DNA from: Isoetes taiwanensis
Taxonomy: Eukaryota; Streptophyta; Lycopodiopsida; Isoetales; Isoetaceae
Direction: 5' to 3'
DNA: 64,000 bases
Assembly: GCA_021234155.1 (NCBI GenBank)
Contig: JAJEKV010000016.1
Coordinates: forward strand, 18,598,698-18,662,697
The first letter of the stretch is position 1. Every line of letters begins with the position of its first letter. Positions 34,342 through 45,167 of this stretch are shown in pieces. A program made the position numbers and the translations under genes. The notes beneath the pieces are model-generated. The model saw only the letters and a list, made by a program, of their open reading frames with translations, was not told the DNA's origin and did no database searches.

Positions 34342-35896
34342 TTACACCAATAGAGTTTTTGGTTGACCAGGAGGTATCATAGGCTTGCCATTTGCATCCC
34401 TATGCCAAATTTCTGCCCCACCTCTCCACTTCTCCTCTGAAGGTCTCATTTTCCATTGCATGATTGGAATTCCTTCTCTCACCCAAAAAGTGAATTGAAG
34501 AGGTCTAGAATGACCTTCCATGTCGAGAGCATAACCATCTACAAAACTCTTCCAATGAGGCACTTCTTCTACGAGAGATCCTATAGGAGATGGAGTAATA
34601 CATCCATGAAATATTTCCAGTAGCCTGGGAAAGTTGGTCACTGTCTGCTGTCTCAATACATGACTATATTTTCCAAACAATGCGTCCACATCCTCATGAG
34701 TATGTCCGGGCATTAGGAACCCCAAATTGACTCTTTCAAAAATACCCACAGCTGTTAAGTAGGATAGGAAAGAAAACATCCACCTGTTCTTATTTTGACC
34801 AGCACAATTATCAAGTTGCAAGAGGAGCTTTCTAGGCAGATCTCGAGGTTTAGCACGAGATGTTGAAGCTACAACATGTTCATTAGATCCATGCCTCCTA
34901 AACCTTGCCTTGCTAAACTTTTTAATACTATTAGGCTTTCCATCCAACAATGCACTATGTAGTGCCTGGCTAGCTGTAGGGTCCTGGAGGTGACCATTAT
35001 AACCATTCTCATAGTTTCTTAAGCACCTCATGATACTCCCAATGTGAAAATTTGGACCATCACTCCACAACTCTAAACTGAAATGGCCATAGTAGGTCTG
35101 AGACTGCCCATGCAAGATTGCCCCAGTCATTGAAATCTGCAAAGGGTATGATCTTCCACATGACTTAGGTATATACTTGAATTGTGGAAGACAAGTCTTT
35201 TGTTGGTCCATTTTATCATGTATAATACATAGATAGTTATTAGGTTCCATTGCAGATAAGATCCTCCATATCCAATAAGTTGATCTACATGATAGTTGAT
35301 CTGTCATATGGTCCTTATATGTTCCCTTATCTTTGCCCTTAGACTTGGTTGCACAGTTTTATCTAGTGTCTCCTTCAGCTTAGCACATAAATTGCACTTT
35401 GCAAAGTTGTTTGAAGTTGCTACGGTCACATGCTTGAAATGCTTATTCCATAGCCTACTAAAACTGGGCTGAGATATAGAGGCCACTCCAAGTTCCAGAA
35501 GCAATGCATTTATTTCCTCTAAATGCTCTTCTGGGTACAATGGGATGGCAATCTCTTTTCAACAACAACTCTACCCTGTTCATCCTTCTTACTCTTATGT
35601 GGCATGTTTTCTGCATTAAAATCCACATATCTTTCAAATATTTCATTTGCAGCTATAGTTCTTGAGGTAGGCCTTACCAGGCCAATGTTCCCGTGCAATG
35701 CAATTCTACTACCATTTTCATGTCTCTTTTGCCAGTTGTGCCAAAAAGATATTGGAATTCCATGTATAGCCATCCATGCTTTTGAACATATCCACTTTCC
35801 GTTCAATGGGAATCTTTTCTTCTTTGATCTTTCATCCTGAATTGCATAGCCAAATACGGTGTACATGAAGTCACCTCTGGATCCACTCAACAACAT
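34342..35896 (-). pseudogene. DUF7869-like transposon-type protein, frameshifted
   Basis: Three successive minus frames make up one decayed protein. The first (35896-35519) reads GDFMYTVFGYAIQDE and SFWHNWQKRHENGS. The second (35540-35304) has PSFSRLWNKHFKHVTVA and a possible Cys pair in KCNLCAKLKETLDKT. The third (35307-34342, 321 codons) contains CIIHDKMDQQKTCLPQ, LLLQLDNCAGQNKNRWMF and MPGHTHEDVDALFGKYS. These are hallmarks of DUF7869 proteins, which are abundant in some seed-free plants and other eukaryotes. Their regularly placed D, D and E/H residues suggest an RNase-H-like fold. Frameshifts near 35540 and 35310 break the reading frame. The function of the family is not established. Confidence 0.72.
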
Positions 35897-36188
35897 TCAA
35901 TAGTTGTCTAGGACTTATCGACAAAATAGTCCTCGACCTACGAACTGAAGTTTTCGCACACGGCCAATTATACACAGCACTCACCCGTGTTCGAACAAAA
36001 GAAGATGTACTAATTCTGTTGGATCCAAACAACACATCACAGACTACAACAAACGTCATATACAAAGAACTCTTGCCGTAAATCAGGTACGCACCCAAAA
36101 AAAAAAAACATTCCACTACACTCCATGCCGATGATATAGCTAGAGCACCCATGCCTTCTTCGGGCACTGACGTTGTCCCTATATTATC
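35897..36188. other. Stretch between the DUF7869-like gene and the right arm
   Basis: The minus frame at 35871-36167 overlaps the possible N-terminal part of the DUF7869-like gene but has no recognisable motif. The right arm of the inverted duplication starts at about 36189. Confidence 0.4.
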
Positions 36189-36369
36189 CTAGAAGACATA
36201 CATGTAATATAGATGGAATATAAGCAATCTGGAGTGAGAAACCACTTGCCAAAGTCCAATTCCTCGATCCCCTAATCTAACATGTGGACCTAATTAATTT
36301 CAGAATTTGATAAATAGCCTTTGAATTTATGGCATGAAATTGTGCAGGCTGCTTTGTTAGATTGAAAAT

Positions 36370-36378
36370 GCAGGAAAG
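36370..36378. repeat. 9-bp target-site duplication, left copy
   Basis: GCAGGAAAG lies at 36370-36378 and at 39348-39356. The left arm has the single uninterrupted site as ctttcctgc near 16320. Confidence 0.92.
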
Positions 36379-36399
36379 GGCTCAGGATACTTTTACCCT

Positions 36400-36864
36400 T
36401 GATTCGGTGATCCCGGAGATAAATTTACCAGCCTCCGGGATCCCGGGTCGCCCTCGATGGGGTCCGTTGGGGAGACCCCGTTCTGAGGTACGGCAGACGC
36501 CACGTCGGCCCGGACCATCCCCGCCCGCCCAAAACCGGGCGGTAATCGCGGCCGCCCTCACCGAGATCCCCGCCTCCGGGATCATCCACGCGATCCCCTC
36601 CTCCGGGATCCCCACGGTCGCTGGCCGTTAACGGCGGACGATATCCGCCGAGGTGATCCCCTCCTCCGGGATCCCCGGCACCCCGGACGCGGATCCCCTC
36701 CTCCGGGATCACCCAATCGTGGCTGATAACGGCGGACGCCATCCGCCGTGGTGATCCCCACCTCCGGGATCCCCGGGCACCCCGGACGCGGATCCCCTCC
36801 TCCGGGATCACCCCCCCGTGGCTGATAACGGCGGACGATATCCGCCGAGGTGATCCCCTCCTCC

Positions 36865-36868
<4 letters not shown>
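36400..36868. repeat. Left TIR with GGATCCCCTCCTCCGGGATC arrays
   Basis: A near-palindromic 20-mer, GGATCCCCTCCTCCGGGATC, with small variants, recurs every 30-60 bp, alternating with tgataacggcggacg blocks. The mirrored array is at 38905-39320, and a third set lies at 37658-37975. Open frames across it give meaningless Gly/Arg/Pro-rich peptides. Confidence 0.88.
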
Positions 36869-36900
<32 letters not shown>

Positions 36901-37657
36901 AGGTTAAGGCAGATTGATATTACATGCAAAAAAGGTTACATGAATATGTACAGCAATTGCAAAAGGAGGAACCTTTGCAATGCTTACTTGTCCCAAGAAG
37001 GGACTGAAAAAGGCATAGCACAGCTAGGTATTCAAAATTTGCTGTACCAGCTAAACAAAAAGATCAGATCAGATCAAATGTCTGTAATAGTTCAAGACAG
37101 AAAACAGAACAGGAAGTTTCTACTCATAGCCCAAAACAAACTCCAATGGATCGACCTGGACAATATGGAATACTGTCTCAAGCTCATCAAGATCCAAAGG
37201 GGTATGGACCATGAACTGCAGCATGATTTCAGAGGTGATGTCAAAGTGCTCCTCCCATTTTGCAGCAAAGTAAATCTTCAGATCATTCCACCACCAAAGA
37301 TCTTCATCATCCAGAATGACTCCCAAAGCTGTCTGAGCCAAAATGTGCTGCTTCAGGTGTATCATCTTGGCCTTGATTACCTCCCTTGTCCACTGCTCAA
37401 AAGCCGGTTTTGGATCATATCTTCCACGAGAGGGGGGGATAACCATATCATAATGCTCGGTCACAAAATCTGTCAATGTCAACATCAGCATCAGAGATAG
37501 TAAGTTTAAAGAAAGCATAAAAACCATGGTAATTCCCTAAAGAATCCCAATTTCTGTCATATGCTGAGCCCTTGCTTCTTCTATGTGCTATAGCTGTCTC
37601 AACCAGCAGGGACTGGAAGCAGGCTTTGATCCAATTGAGATTAAATGTTTTGTGATC
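36869..37657 (-). mobile_element. Retroposed poly(A) sequence inside the Pack-MULE
   Basis: On the minus strand this ends in a 30-base poly(A) (poly(T) at 36869-36899). Tcctccggga occurs on both sides and could be a 10-bp TSD, although the host repeat makes that ambiguous. The minus frames contain AHRRSKGSAYDRNWDSLGNY followed by HGFYAFFK, and further on EQWTREVIKAKMIHLKQHI and DLWWWNDLKIYFAAKWEEHF. The first part matches the poly(A) element at 58755-59510 (AHHRKYG...GFYVFFK). It is most likely a 5'-truncated LINE or a retrocopy; the protein family is not recognised. Confidence 0.6.
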
Positions 37658-37975
37658 GTCCTCCGGGATCACCCGACCGTGGCTGATAATCCGCCATGGT
37701 GATCCCTTCCTCCGGGATCCCCGGGCACCCCGGACGCGGATCCCGTCCTCCGGGATCACCCCCTCCCCCTCCCCCCCGGTGGCTGATAACGGCGGACGCT
37801 ATCCGCCGTGGTGATCCCCTCCTCCGGGATCCCCGAGATGGTGACGTGGATCCCGTGACTTGGATCCCGCGGCTCGCCGTGGGCGCTTTCACGGGCGCTT
37901 ATCCGCCGTGGTGATCCCCCCCTCCGGGATCACCCGTCCGGGTGAGTGGATCCCGTCCTCCGGGATCATCCGTCC
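37658..37975. repeat. Internal GATCC...CCGGGATC array
   Basis: Further copies of the Pack-MULE palindromic motif, continuing the left array interrupted by the retroposed sequence. Confidence 0.8.
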
Positions 37976-38633
37976 GTTGCCGAGGTGGAGAGCGCCGACG
38001 TAGATGTCGCCGACGTGGAGGCGGGAGTTATTCTCCGCCGTTAGATGCACTCCGAGCTAGTTTTGTGTCAGCCATTAGATCCGGTGATTTATACCGTCCT
38101 CCGAGATCCCAGAAGCAGCAGCACCTTTAATTTTATAATTAAATTCGGACAGGCCATTAATGATGCGTACGTGGCCAATCCCCGTCCCGCCACGTGGCGC
38201 CCGGGGATACCGGAGGACGGCGCAGAGCACTCCGCCGATGTCGAAGAGTCCAAGTTCGCAGAAACTCGCGTGGGCGCCCCGTTTATTCCTCCTCGCATAG
38301 TGGTTTTTGTCGGGCATCGCACTATTAGCGCCATGGAACTCGTTTACCTCCCCAGATAACGGTTACTGAGGTAAAATCGACCCTTTCACTCGCTTTATCA
38401 AGTTTTTTACTATTTCCTACTATTCTTTACTAAATCTTACCGTGGCTTGCGATGGACCTAATCCTTAACCCCGAAGTCAGCCTCAACACCGCTTTTGGTG
38501 AGAATCTTTGTCTTGACTCAGCGCCGCTTCGATGCAGTCCAAATTCGAGATTCTCGCACAATCGGGCGAATCGGATGCCAAGGTGGAGTCCCCTGCCGCC
38601 GGGGCAACAAAAATTGGATGAAGGGGAGGAAAA
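37976..38633. other. Interior of the Pack-MULE, unidentified, perhaps captured
   Basis: GC-rich sequence with short overlapping frames in several phases and no recognised motif. Part of it, upstream of the zinc-finger frame, may be a 5' piece of the same captured gene. Confidence 0.4.
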
Positions 38634-38905
38634 ATGGTGGGGAAGAATACAGAGGAGGAGGTGAAAGAACGAAGTTTCTCGTGGACGCCAACCTGGCCGG
38701 GCGATTTGAATGAGGAAGGGGGGCCAGCAAAGGAGGGTCAGGTCATAGACGAGCCTGATTACAGTTACCTGAACCAAGAGGCCCCTGATTACAGTTATGA
38801 TCAGCTGGCAAAGAGATGGAAGTGCTTAGTTGATGATTGCACCAAAACTTACTCCAGGAAGGTTGAGCTCGAAAATCACAGGTTTCGAGTGCATGCCTTG
38901 CTTGA
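38634..38905 (+). pseudogene. Captured C2H2 zinc-finger gene fragment
   Basis: The frame contains EPDYSYLNQEAPDYSY, a small duplicated motif, and then one complete finger, KCLVDDCTKTYSRKVEL...HRFRVH, with C-X4-C-X12-H-X4-H spacing. It then runs without a stop into the TIR array, giving an artificial Gly/Arg-rich tail up to 39143. C2H2 fingers bind DNA or RNA. A single finger with no flanking gene structure, inside a Pack-MULE, points to a captured exon. The parent gene is not identifiable here. Confidence 0.8.
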
Positions 38906-39347
38906 TAGGGGGGGTGATCCCGGAGGAGGGGATCCGCGTCCGGGGTGCCCGGGGATCCCGGAGGTGGGGATCACCACGGCGGATGGCGTCCGCCGTTATC
39001 AGCCACGGCCGGGTGATCCCGGAGGAGGGGATCCGCGTCCGGGGTGCCGGGAATCCCGGAGGAGGGGATCACCTCGGCGGATATCGTCCGCCGTTAACAG
39101 CCAGCGACCGTGGGGATCCCGGAGGAGGGGATCGCGTGGATGATCCTGGAGGCGGGGATCTCTGAGGCGCGGACGGCCGCGATTGCACGAGGTTTTGGAC
39201 GGCGGGGATGGTCCGGGCCGACGTGGCGTCTGTCGTACCTCAGAACGGGGTCTCCCCAACGGACCCCGTCGAGGGCGACCCGGGATCCCGGAGGCCGGTA
39301 AATTTATCTCCGGGATCACCGAATCAAGGGTAAAAGTATCCTGAGCC
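38905..39347. repeat. Right TIR of the Pack-MULE
   Basis: This is the reverse complement of 36379-36825 with few differences, ending ...CTGAGCC before the TSD. It carries the same palindromic array. Confidence 0.9.
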
Positions 39348-39356
39348 GCAGGAAAG
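39348..39356. repeat. 9-bp target-site duplication, right copy
   Basis: This GCAGGAAAG is identical to 36370-36378. After it the arm continues with gcatcccttctttttt, as in the left arm. Confidence 0.92.
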
Positions 39357-40907
39357 GCATCCCTTCTTTTTTACCTTGGGAGTAGGCAAGGTTGACCTTA
39401 ATCTAGAATTAGGATATATATTGGCTTGTTTTCTGGTACATGCATCGGTATGAGCAAGCTATTCTAGATATGAGCAAATATCATCAGCTAACATGCTAGA
39501 AGCTGTTCGTAGTGCATAGAGTGGACTAGGCCTTGGAACCAGCCACCATAATGACAATATGAGCGGTTAGTCTAGGCTATAGAATTCTGAGTACCCTAGT
39601 TATCATGGAGCATGCTATTTGGAAATGTATGCCTTACACTCTGAATAAAACATACTTAGAGATTTGGACTGCAAATTGAGAGAAGAGCTCACATGCCTCC
39701 TTTAGTAATTGCTAACGGCATGGGGTTTCTTTCCTCGCACTCTATTTTACATCTCAGAAGTAGCAACCTCCAACTGGCTCGATTAGGTTCATTTCTTTTG
39801 TTGTGCCAAGGACCGTTTGCATCCTTCCATAGACCAAAAGGCATCAGATCTTGAATCAGGTCGGTTTTGGATATTTTGTATCTATGGTATGCATTACGTT
39901 CCTTTTATTCACAAATAAGTTTTGGAAGGTTGGAAGAGAGTATTTATTGTAGATATCCTTGAAAAGCTTTTTCAAGCCTATGTTGTTTCTAAAAGTAACA
40001 TTCAAATTGCTGTGTGCTGCCAAAGGCCTTCTGATACTAATTGCACTTCTTAAATGGCCATGTCAGCCAACAAACTTATTTATGCCACAGGTACAAATTC
40101 ATTTGTTTTGTTTTTTCGTCGTTGTAAAGGACATTATTGATTTAGATGGTCATGGTGATCTTAGACAGGTAGAATTGTTCTTATAGCTGTCTACACTTAG
40201 ATCCTATTTAATTGTGGAAGCTATATGAAATATATTTTGCCAAAGAAAATGATATTGCTGCTATGTTATCAGTGGTTGCAATAGCACATGGAAAACATAG
40301 GACAGATGCACAAAAAAATACCATGTAATCGTTGATGCTTAAACAATCTACAGCGAAAATCAAAGACATCACAAATGTGCCATTACTGATCATAAACTGA
40401 AATGGATTGCTGAGAAAAATGAGACATGAATTAAGACATGAAACATTAGTCTCAAAATACGCAGACATAAGCTGACGCCGTAGAGCTAGCTTAATTGAGA
40501 GACACTAGTGCATACGATTATGCCTGCATTTTTTATTTCTGGCCTCACTGAACCAACAATTCCTTTCAAGCAATTAATCCTAGCAGCAGCCAATACCTGC
40601 ATCAAATCCACGATTTTTTACCTTGTGGCCACGCTCAGCCTCGAGCCCTTAGTTAAAAAATAAACGGAGTAGATAGCACTTGTCGGAGAGCTTCTACACG
40701 ATTTCAGCCGGAAGTGGGCTTTGCACAAATCTGCCAGAAAATATAGATAATTCTAAAAAAAATTCCTCTACACGATTTCAGCCGGAAGTGGGCTTTGCAT
40801 AAATCCACCGTTTGCTCCGCTAGTGTGAGCCGGATAAGCTAGCCAGAAAATATAGATAATTCTAAAAAAATTCCGTTTGGAACAATTTTATATATAGTCA
40901 GATAATT
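39357..40907. other. Right arm segment, non-coding, carries both empty sites
   Basis: This is the inverted counterpart of 9570-10458, 14060-14309 and 15748-16320. The empty sites for the left-arm MULE (near 40190) and Pack element (near 39935) are here. The frames at 39959-40186 and 40208-40468 mirror those of the left arm and are not recognised. Confidence 0.65.
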
Positions 40908-41261
40908 AACAAGATTGCGTATTAAACGGGAGCAAATCATCGAAACGAGAGCAAAAGGAATATTCCTCAAAGATTCCCCTTTTTTTTTTACAAAAAAGAG
41001 GGTAAAACGGGATAAAAATTTTATTTTTGGCATAAAAATGAATTTTGACCCCCTCCAAAATCACTCATTTTTTTGTGCAAAGATAAAATTGACTATGTCA
41101 AAGTGACACTTTTCCTAACAGTTAGAATCTACCTGAAGTATGTTATTAGAGAAAACCCCTAATTTAAGAGTATGTTCTACACAACATTTTGTTAGCTTGG
41201 ATCGTTTTCCAGAAAACGTACTTTTAGGTTACAATGAGACATTTTTTAATGATATAATATT

Positions 41262-41835
41262 TTAAAGTACCAAAATTGTATTCCGGAATACACTTTTACT
41301 ATTCGAGAATAACAGAAGTGTATTCCGGAATACACTTTTGCTTTTTTTGAAAGTCAAAGTGTATTCCAGAATACACTTTTGGTCTTGCTCGAAATTCGAA
41401 GTGTATTCCGGAATACATATTTGCTGTACAAGTTTTTGAGACTCAACAATGATCTTGCAATTTTTCGAATTTTCCGGATTTGCAATGACCTTGCAATCTT
41501 TTTGTTGCAATTGAAACAATAACAAGCAACAATTTGTAGTTGCACAACTTTTGAGATATTAAGATACTAGGAATACAAATTGTGCTCTATTCCGGAATAC
41601 AAGATTGTATTCCAGAATACAAAAGTGTATTCCGGAATACACTTTTGTATTCTGTGGGCAACTAAATCTGGCTCTGGGCAATTGTATCTTGGCGTTCAGG
41701 ATCTCTTGAACATTTTAGAAGTCTAAAAGAAGAAAATAAAATAGAGGGATACTGGATAGGGATACTGGATAACGGCTCCGGGAGAAGAGGGAAATATATT
41801 CTGGAATACACTTTGTATTCCAGAATAGGATTTGG
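41262..41835. repeat. GTATTCCGGAATAC palindrome array, left end
   Basis: About ten copies of GTATTCCGGAATAC or GTATTCCAGAATAC lie between 41278 and 41824, often followed by acttttg. Each is a 14-bp palindrome. The matching array near the right end of the element is at 57065-57245. Confidence 0.88.
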
Positions 41836-43608
41836 TTTACACAAAAGAGGCGATGATGCTAGTGGGTGATCTATTTCGGCTCCAGATTGGGGTTTTCAAA
41901 CTCTGGCTGCTGATGGCGGCTCTGGTATGTTGCACTGGTCGCTTGCATTAGGTTCAATATCTTGGATTTAGGGCATGTTTACTGGCTATGCTGGCTGTGG
42001 CTGTGGCTGCTGGCTATGCTGGCTGTGGAGCAACACAAGATTGCTGGTGGCACAAGATCCCCGTGGCCGTTGGGATGATGGCTGTGGCTTATGCTCATCA
42101 CTACAATTTCCATTAACTTATTCCGACACAAGGAATACATAGAAGAATGACCTGTGCTTATCTTTATCACAATTTCCAAAAAAATAGTTCCTGTACTTTC
42201 CATCAGCTGTTTACAAAAGGAATTCTGACTCGGTGGGAAGCTCGGCTGTACCACAAACATAGCCGCAAGTTAAATATACAGTGCATAATCACAACAGGTA
42301 ACTGCAGCAGGCTTTGAGGAATATTTTGAGTATCATCAGCGCCTTGGGTTATTCGAATCTGGCTACCACCGCTACCACGCCAAACAGATGATGCCGTGAT
42401 TCACACACTACAAACAGACAAATTCAATGTCGGTCCATTCAACAGCTGGAAAGGGGGGTAAAATTGTTTGTTTAAAGCCAAGACTAATGTTTAATTTGAG
42501 TTCTAACTTTGTAGTACAGCAGCACCATTTTGTTCATCAAACAGGTGTGAAACATTACAATACCTCACTGCCGATTTTGACATGAGGGATGAAAGCTAAA
42601 GCCCAAGTAAAAATGAATGTTAGAAGTGTACAAAGTTTTCTTAATAATGAGCAATTTTTACTGTCATACTACATTGGCAGCATTCTATACAGTCTACACA
42701 ATGTCTCAATGTCGATTTTGATACAAGGGATGGAAGCTAAGCATGAGCTTTATGTACAATACTCGAAAATTATGTGTTGCAAAGAATGCTTGAATATGAA
42801 GCAGCTAACAGAGGAGAAACTGCCAATGGCGAGCCCTTTTTTACTGCTCTAGCCCGTTCCTTTTGCAAGAATTAAGTCCTAATATTAGCCGCATATGATA
42901 AACGTGGAACATTTTCAGTTCAAAAGATGGCATTGTTTATTTCATAAAAAGCCGTTTTTTACTGCAAAACACATCAAATGTGCTTGTTTTATTCACAAAT
43001 TTCCTTGATTTGCATTTCTTTGGTCGGTCCAAAGATGGTTCTGTTGGTTTCTAAGGTTACTGCATATTTCTTTCAATGTTATTTGGTACATGACATGTGA
43101 GGCTACTGCTAGACAGAGTTATGGATATCATAAACTTGAGTTTTTATGCTGCTCTGGTCTCCAATCAGAGCATCAAGATCACAAGCATCATTGTTTTTAT
43201 GTGATATCATTACAGGCATCATTGTTTTTGAATTTTTTCTTGATTACATGCTTCATTGTTTTCATGTGGCTATTTTGGGGCATTAGCATGAACTACTACG
43301 GTGAGACTAAGAAACAATTTGTTATGGCCAATTCTGCTACAGAGCCACAATCAAGCAAGTGCTCAAGAAGAAGATGAATATCTTGGCGAGAAATGTTTAT
43401 GTGACGCTTTTAAAACAAAGTTTTGGTGCGTAATGATCTGTAGAACCCATTAAGTTGTGTCTGCTTAAGGTGCTTTGGCAACAATTCCGTGGCAAATGAG
43501 TTTGCAAAACTTAAAACTCAATGTACAACCCTGGAGGGAATACAACTTTGACAAAATATCAGTATGTTCTGATTTCAAAATCAAAACATATTTTCTTCTT
43601 CCGCCCTG
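41836..43608. other. Interior of the TIR element, no recognised gene
   Basis: A short TGGCTATGCTGGCTGTGGC repeat lies near 41975-42030. A plus frame at 43090-43377 has a hydrophobic stretch (SLFLNFFLITCFIVFMWLFW) that could be membrane-spanning but matches nothing known. This interior may hold captured host sequence. Confidence 0.45.
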
Positions 43609-45167
43609 CGTGACGTTCGTGTAGTTATACTGGGTCACGCCATGTATTTGCAATGGGAATTTAATTGCAACCTAGGGAGTTACCTTAAAAAGGATTAAAT
43701 TAGCTATGCTAATTTAACACATTAATAATAATAACCTATAACCTAGGAAATTAGACTAATTACCATTTGGGGAGGCGCCACCGCCCAATCGATTAGGCAG
43801 CATGGGGATTGCCAAGTTTGGATGCCAACTTGACCCCTATCCCCGTGGATTGACTCTCAAGATCGACCAAGGAAGGCCGAGCTGGGCCCATCATACACTT
43901 GCGAAGATCACCATAACAATGCGTCCCCTGCGGAAGTAACAAATGAATTCTCAACTCCCGGAAGATGGAGGCCCCATGGAACGAGTCCAAATGTAATTCA
44001 GGTAGGTGGCTACGTGAATTCTAGTTAACACTTGGTTGTGTCCGGCTCTCTCTCGTTCTCTTTGTGAATCAATCATAGAAACTAACCCTTGATTGTACAA
44101 ACAAGTTCTCTTTATATTCAATTCTGGTTCTTACTCTGAAAGGATGGATTGTTAGTTCTTTGTTTAATCTCACTTTGAAACGGGGGATTACTGGGGTAGA
44201 GGCCTCTCAACCGTGTATTGTAGTATGCTCCTAGATAAGCTACTGCACAGTCCCATTATATCGCGACTGTGGCACAAGAACCCACCGGGTCCTAGATGCT
44301 ATGGTCCGCTTAGCACCCGATAAGGAACACAAGTGGTGACATGAGGGGTGGGGTCTTGCATGAGCATACAAGGCTCCCGGAGACTCCTACAATGGGCTAG
44401 GCGATAGCCGGTCACGTTGAGGGGGCGGGTATGGGTCCTGACACTCCTCGGTGTAGAGGTGTGATCCGTATGGAGCACCATGCACTTTGAGTAGATTTAG
44501 GGTGAGTAAGCCTACGGGATGCTGGGTCGCTGATGCAAAGACGTATTCTCTAGCTCACCCATGGAACCACCGTGATTACGGAAGGGGACGCCTCCCACCA
44601 CGCCTCATCGGACCAGCGCCATGAACACAGGAGTAGGCTCGAGGGTGATGCCACGAGTTTGTGTCTCCCTAAGGCTATAGCAAAGCCATAGCATGAATGA
44701 CCCATCGCAAAGTGTGCACGGAGGGGCGGATGGAGTGGACAACCCTAGCCAATGTTCTATGCCGACCAGCGCCATGCCAAGACTTCGGTCTGGCTGATCC
44801 CTTGAGGCCCAGCCGGTCAACGATCCTCACGGAGTCCGAGCTGGGTAGAACCTGGGTTCCGGGTGTTTTCAGAGATTAGATGCATATTCTACGCCCGTTG
44901 GTATATTAGATGGACGCGCCACCCTTCGTGGTGGTTATTTATGTATATTCATCGTGTGCTAACCCTTGTATTCATGCTTCCGCGACGTAGGAGTCCCACT
45001 GAAGGCGTGGGCGAATGACCCCTTCGTGTCCTTCTTCGGGCCTCATTTCATAGACGGCCCGAAATAAATAGGCGGAGGGCTCTGCTCATGGTGAGATGAT
45101 TGCCATGGGAGGGAAAGTCCCGTGTATGTATACGTCAGAAGGGTCGATATATTCAGGAGCCGCCACA
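43609..45167 (+). repeat. 5' LTR of the gypsy element
   Basis: It aligns along its full length with 55097-56660. It ends CGCCACA, a variant of CGTCACA. Differences from the 3' LTR are mostly one- to three-base indels at C/G-rich places. Confidence 0.9.

Larger units (their letters stand above)
36379..39347. mobile_element. Pack-MULE, 2969 bp, with about 440-bp terminal inverted repeats
   Basis: The termini GGCTCAGGATACTTTTACCC match perfectly and stay highly similar for about 440 bp (36379-36825 against 38905-39347). The 9-bp TSD and the empty site in the left arm fix the borders. TIRs this long and a 9-bp TSD are diagnostic for Mutator-like elements. The interior has no transposase, but it has a C2H2 zinc-finger gene fragment (38634-38905) and a retroposed poly(A) sequence (36869-37657). 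The element is very GC-rich compared with the arm. Confidence 0.92.

Noticed and set aside
36362-39319. Many Gly/Arg/Pro-rich frames on both strands in the Pack-MULE TIRs
   Set aside because: They arise from the GATCCCGGAGGAGG arrays and are open on both strands at once, as expected for GC-rich repeat DNA.
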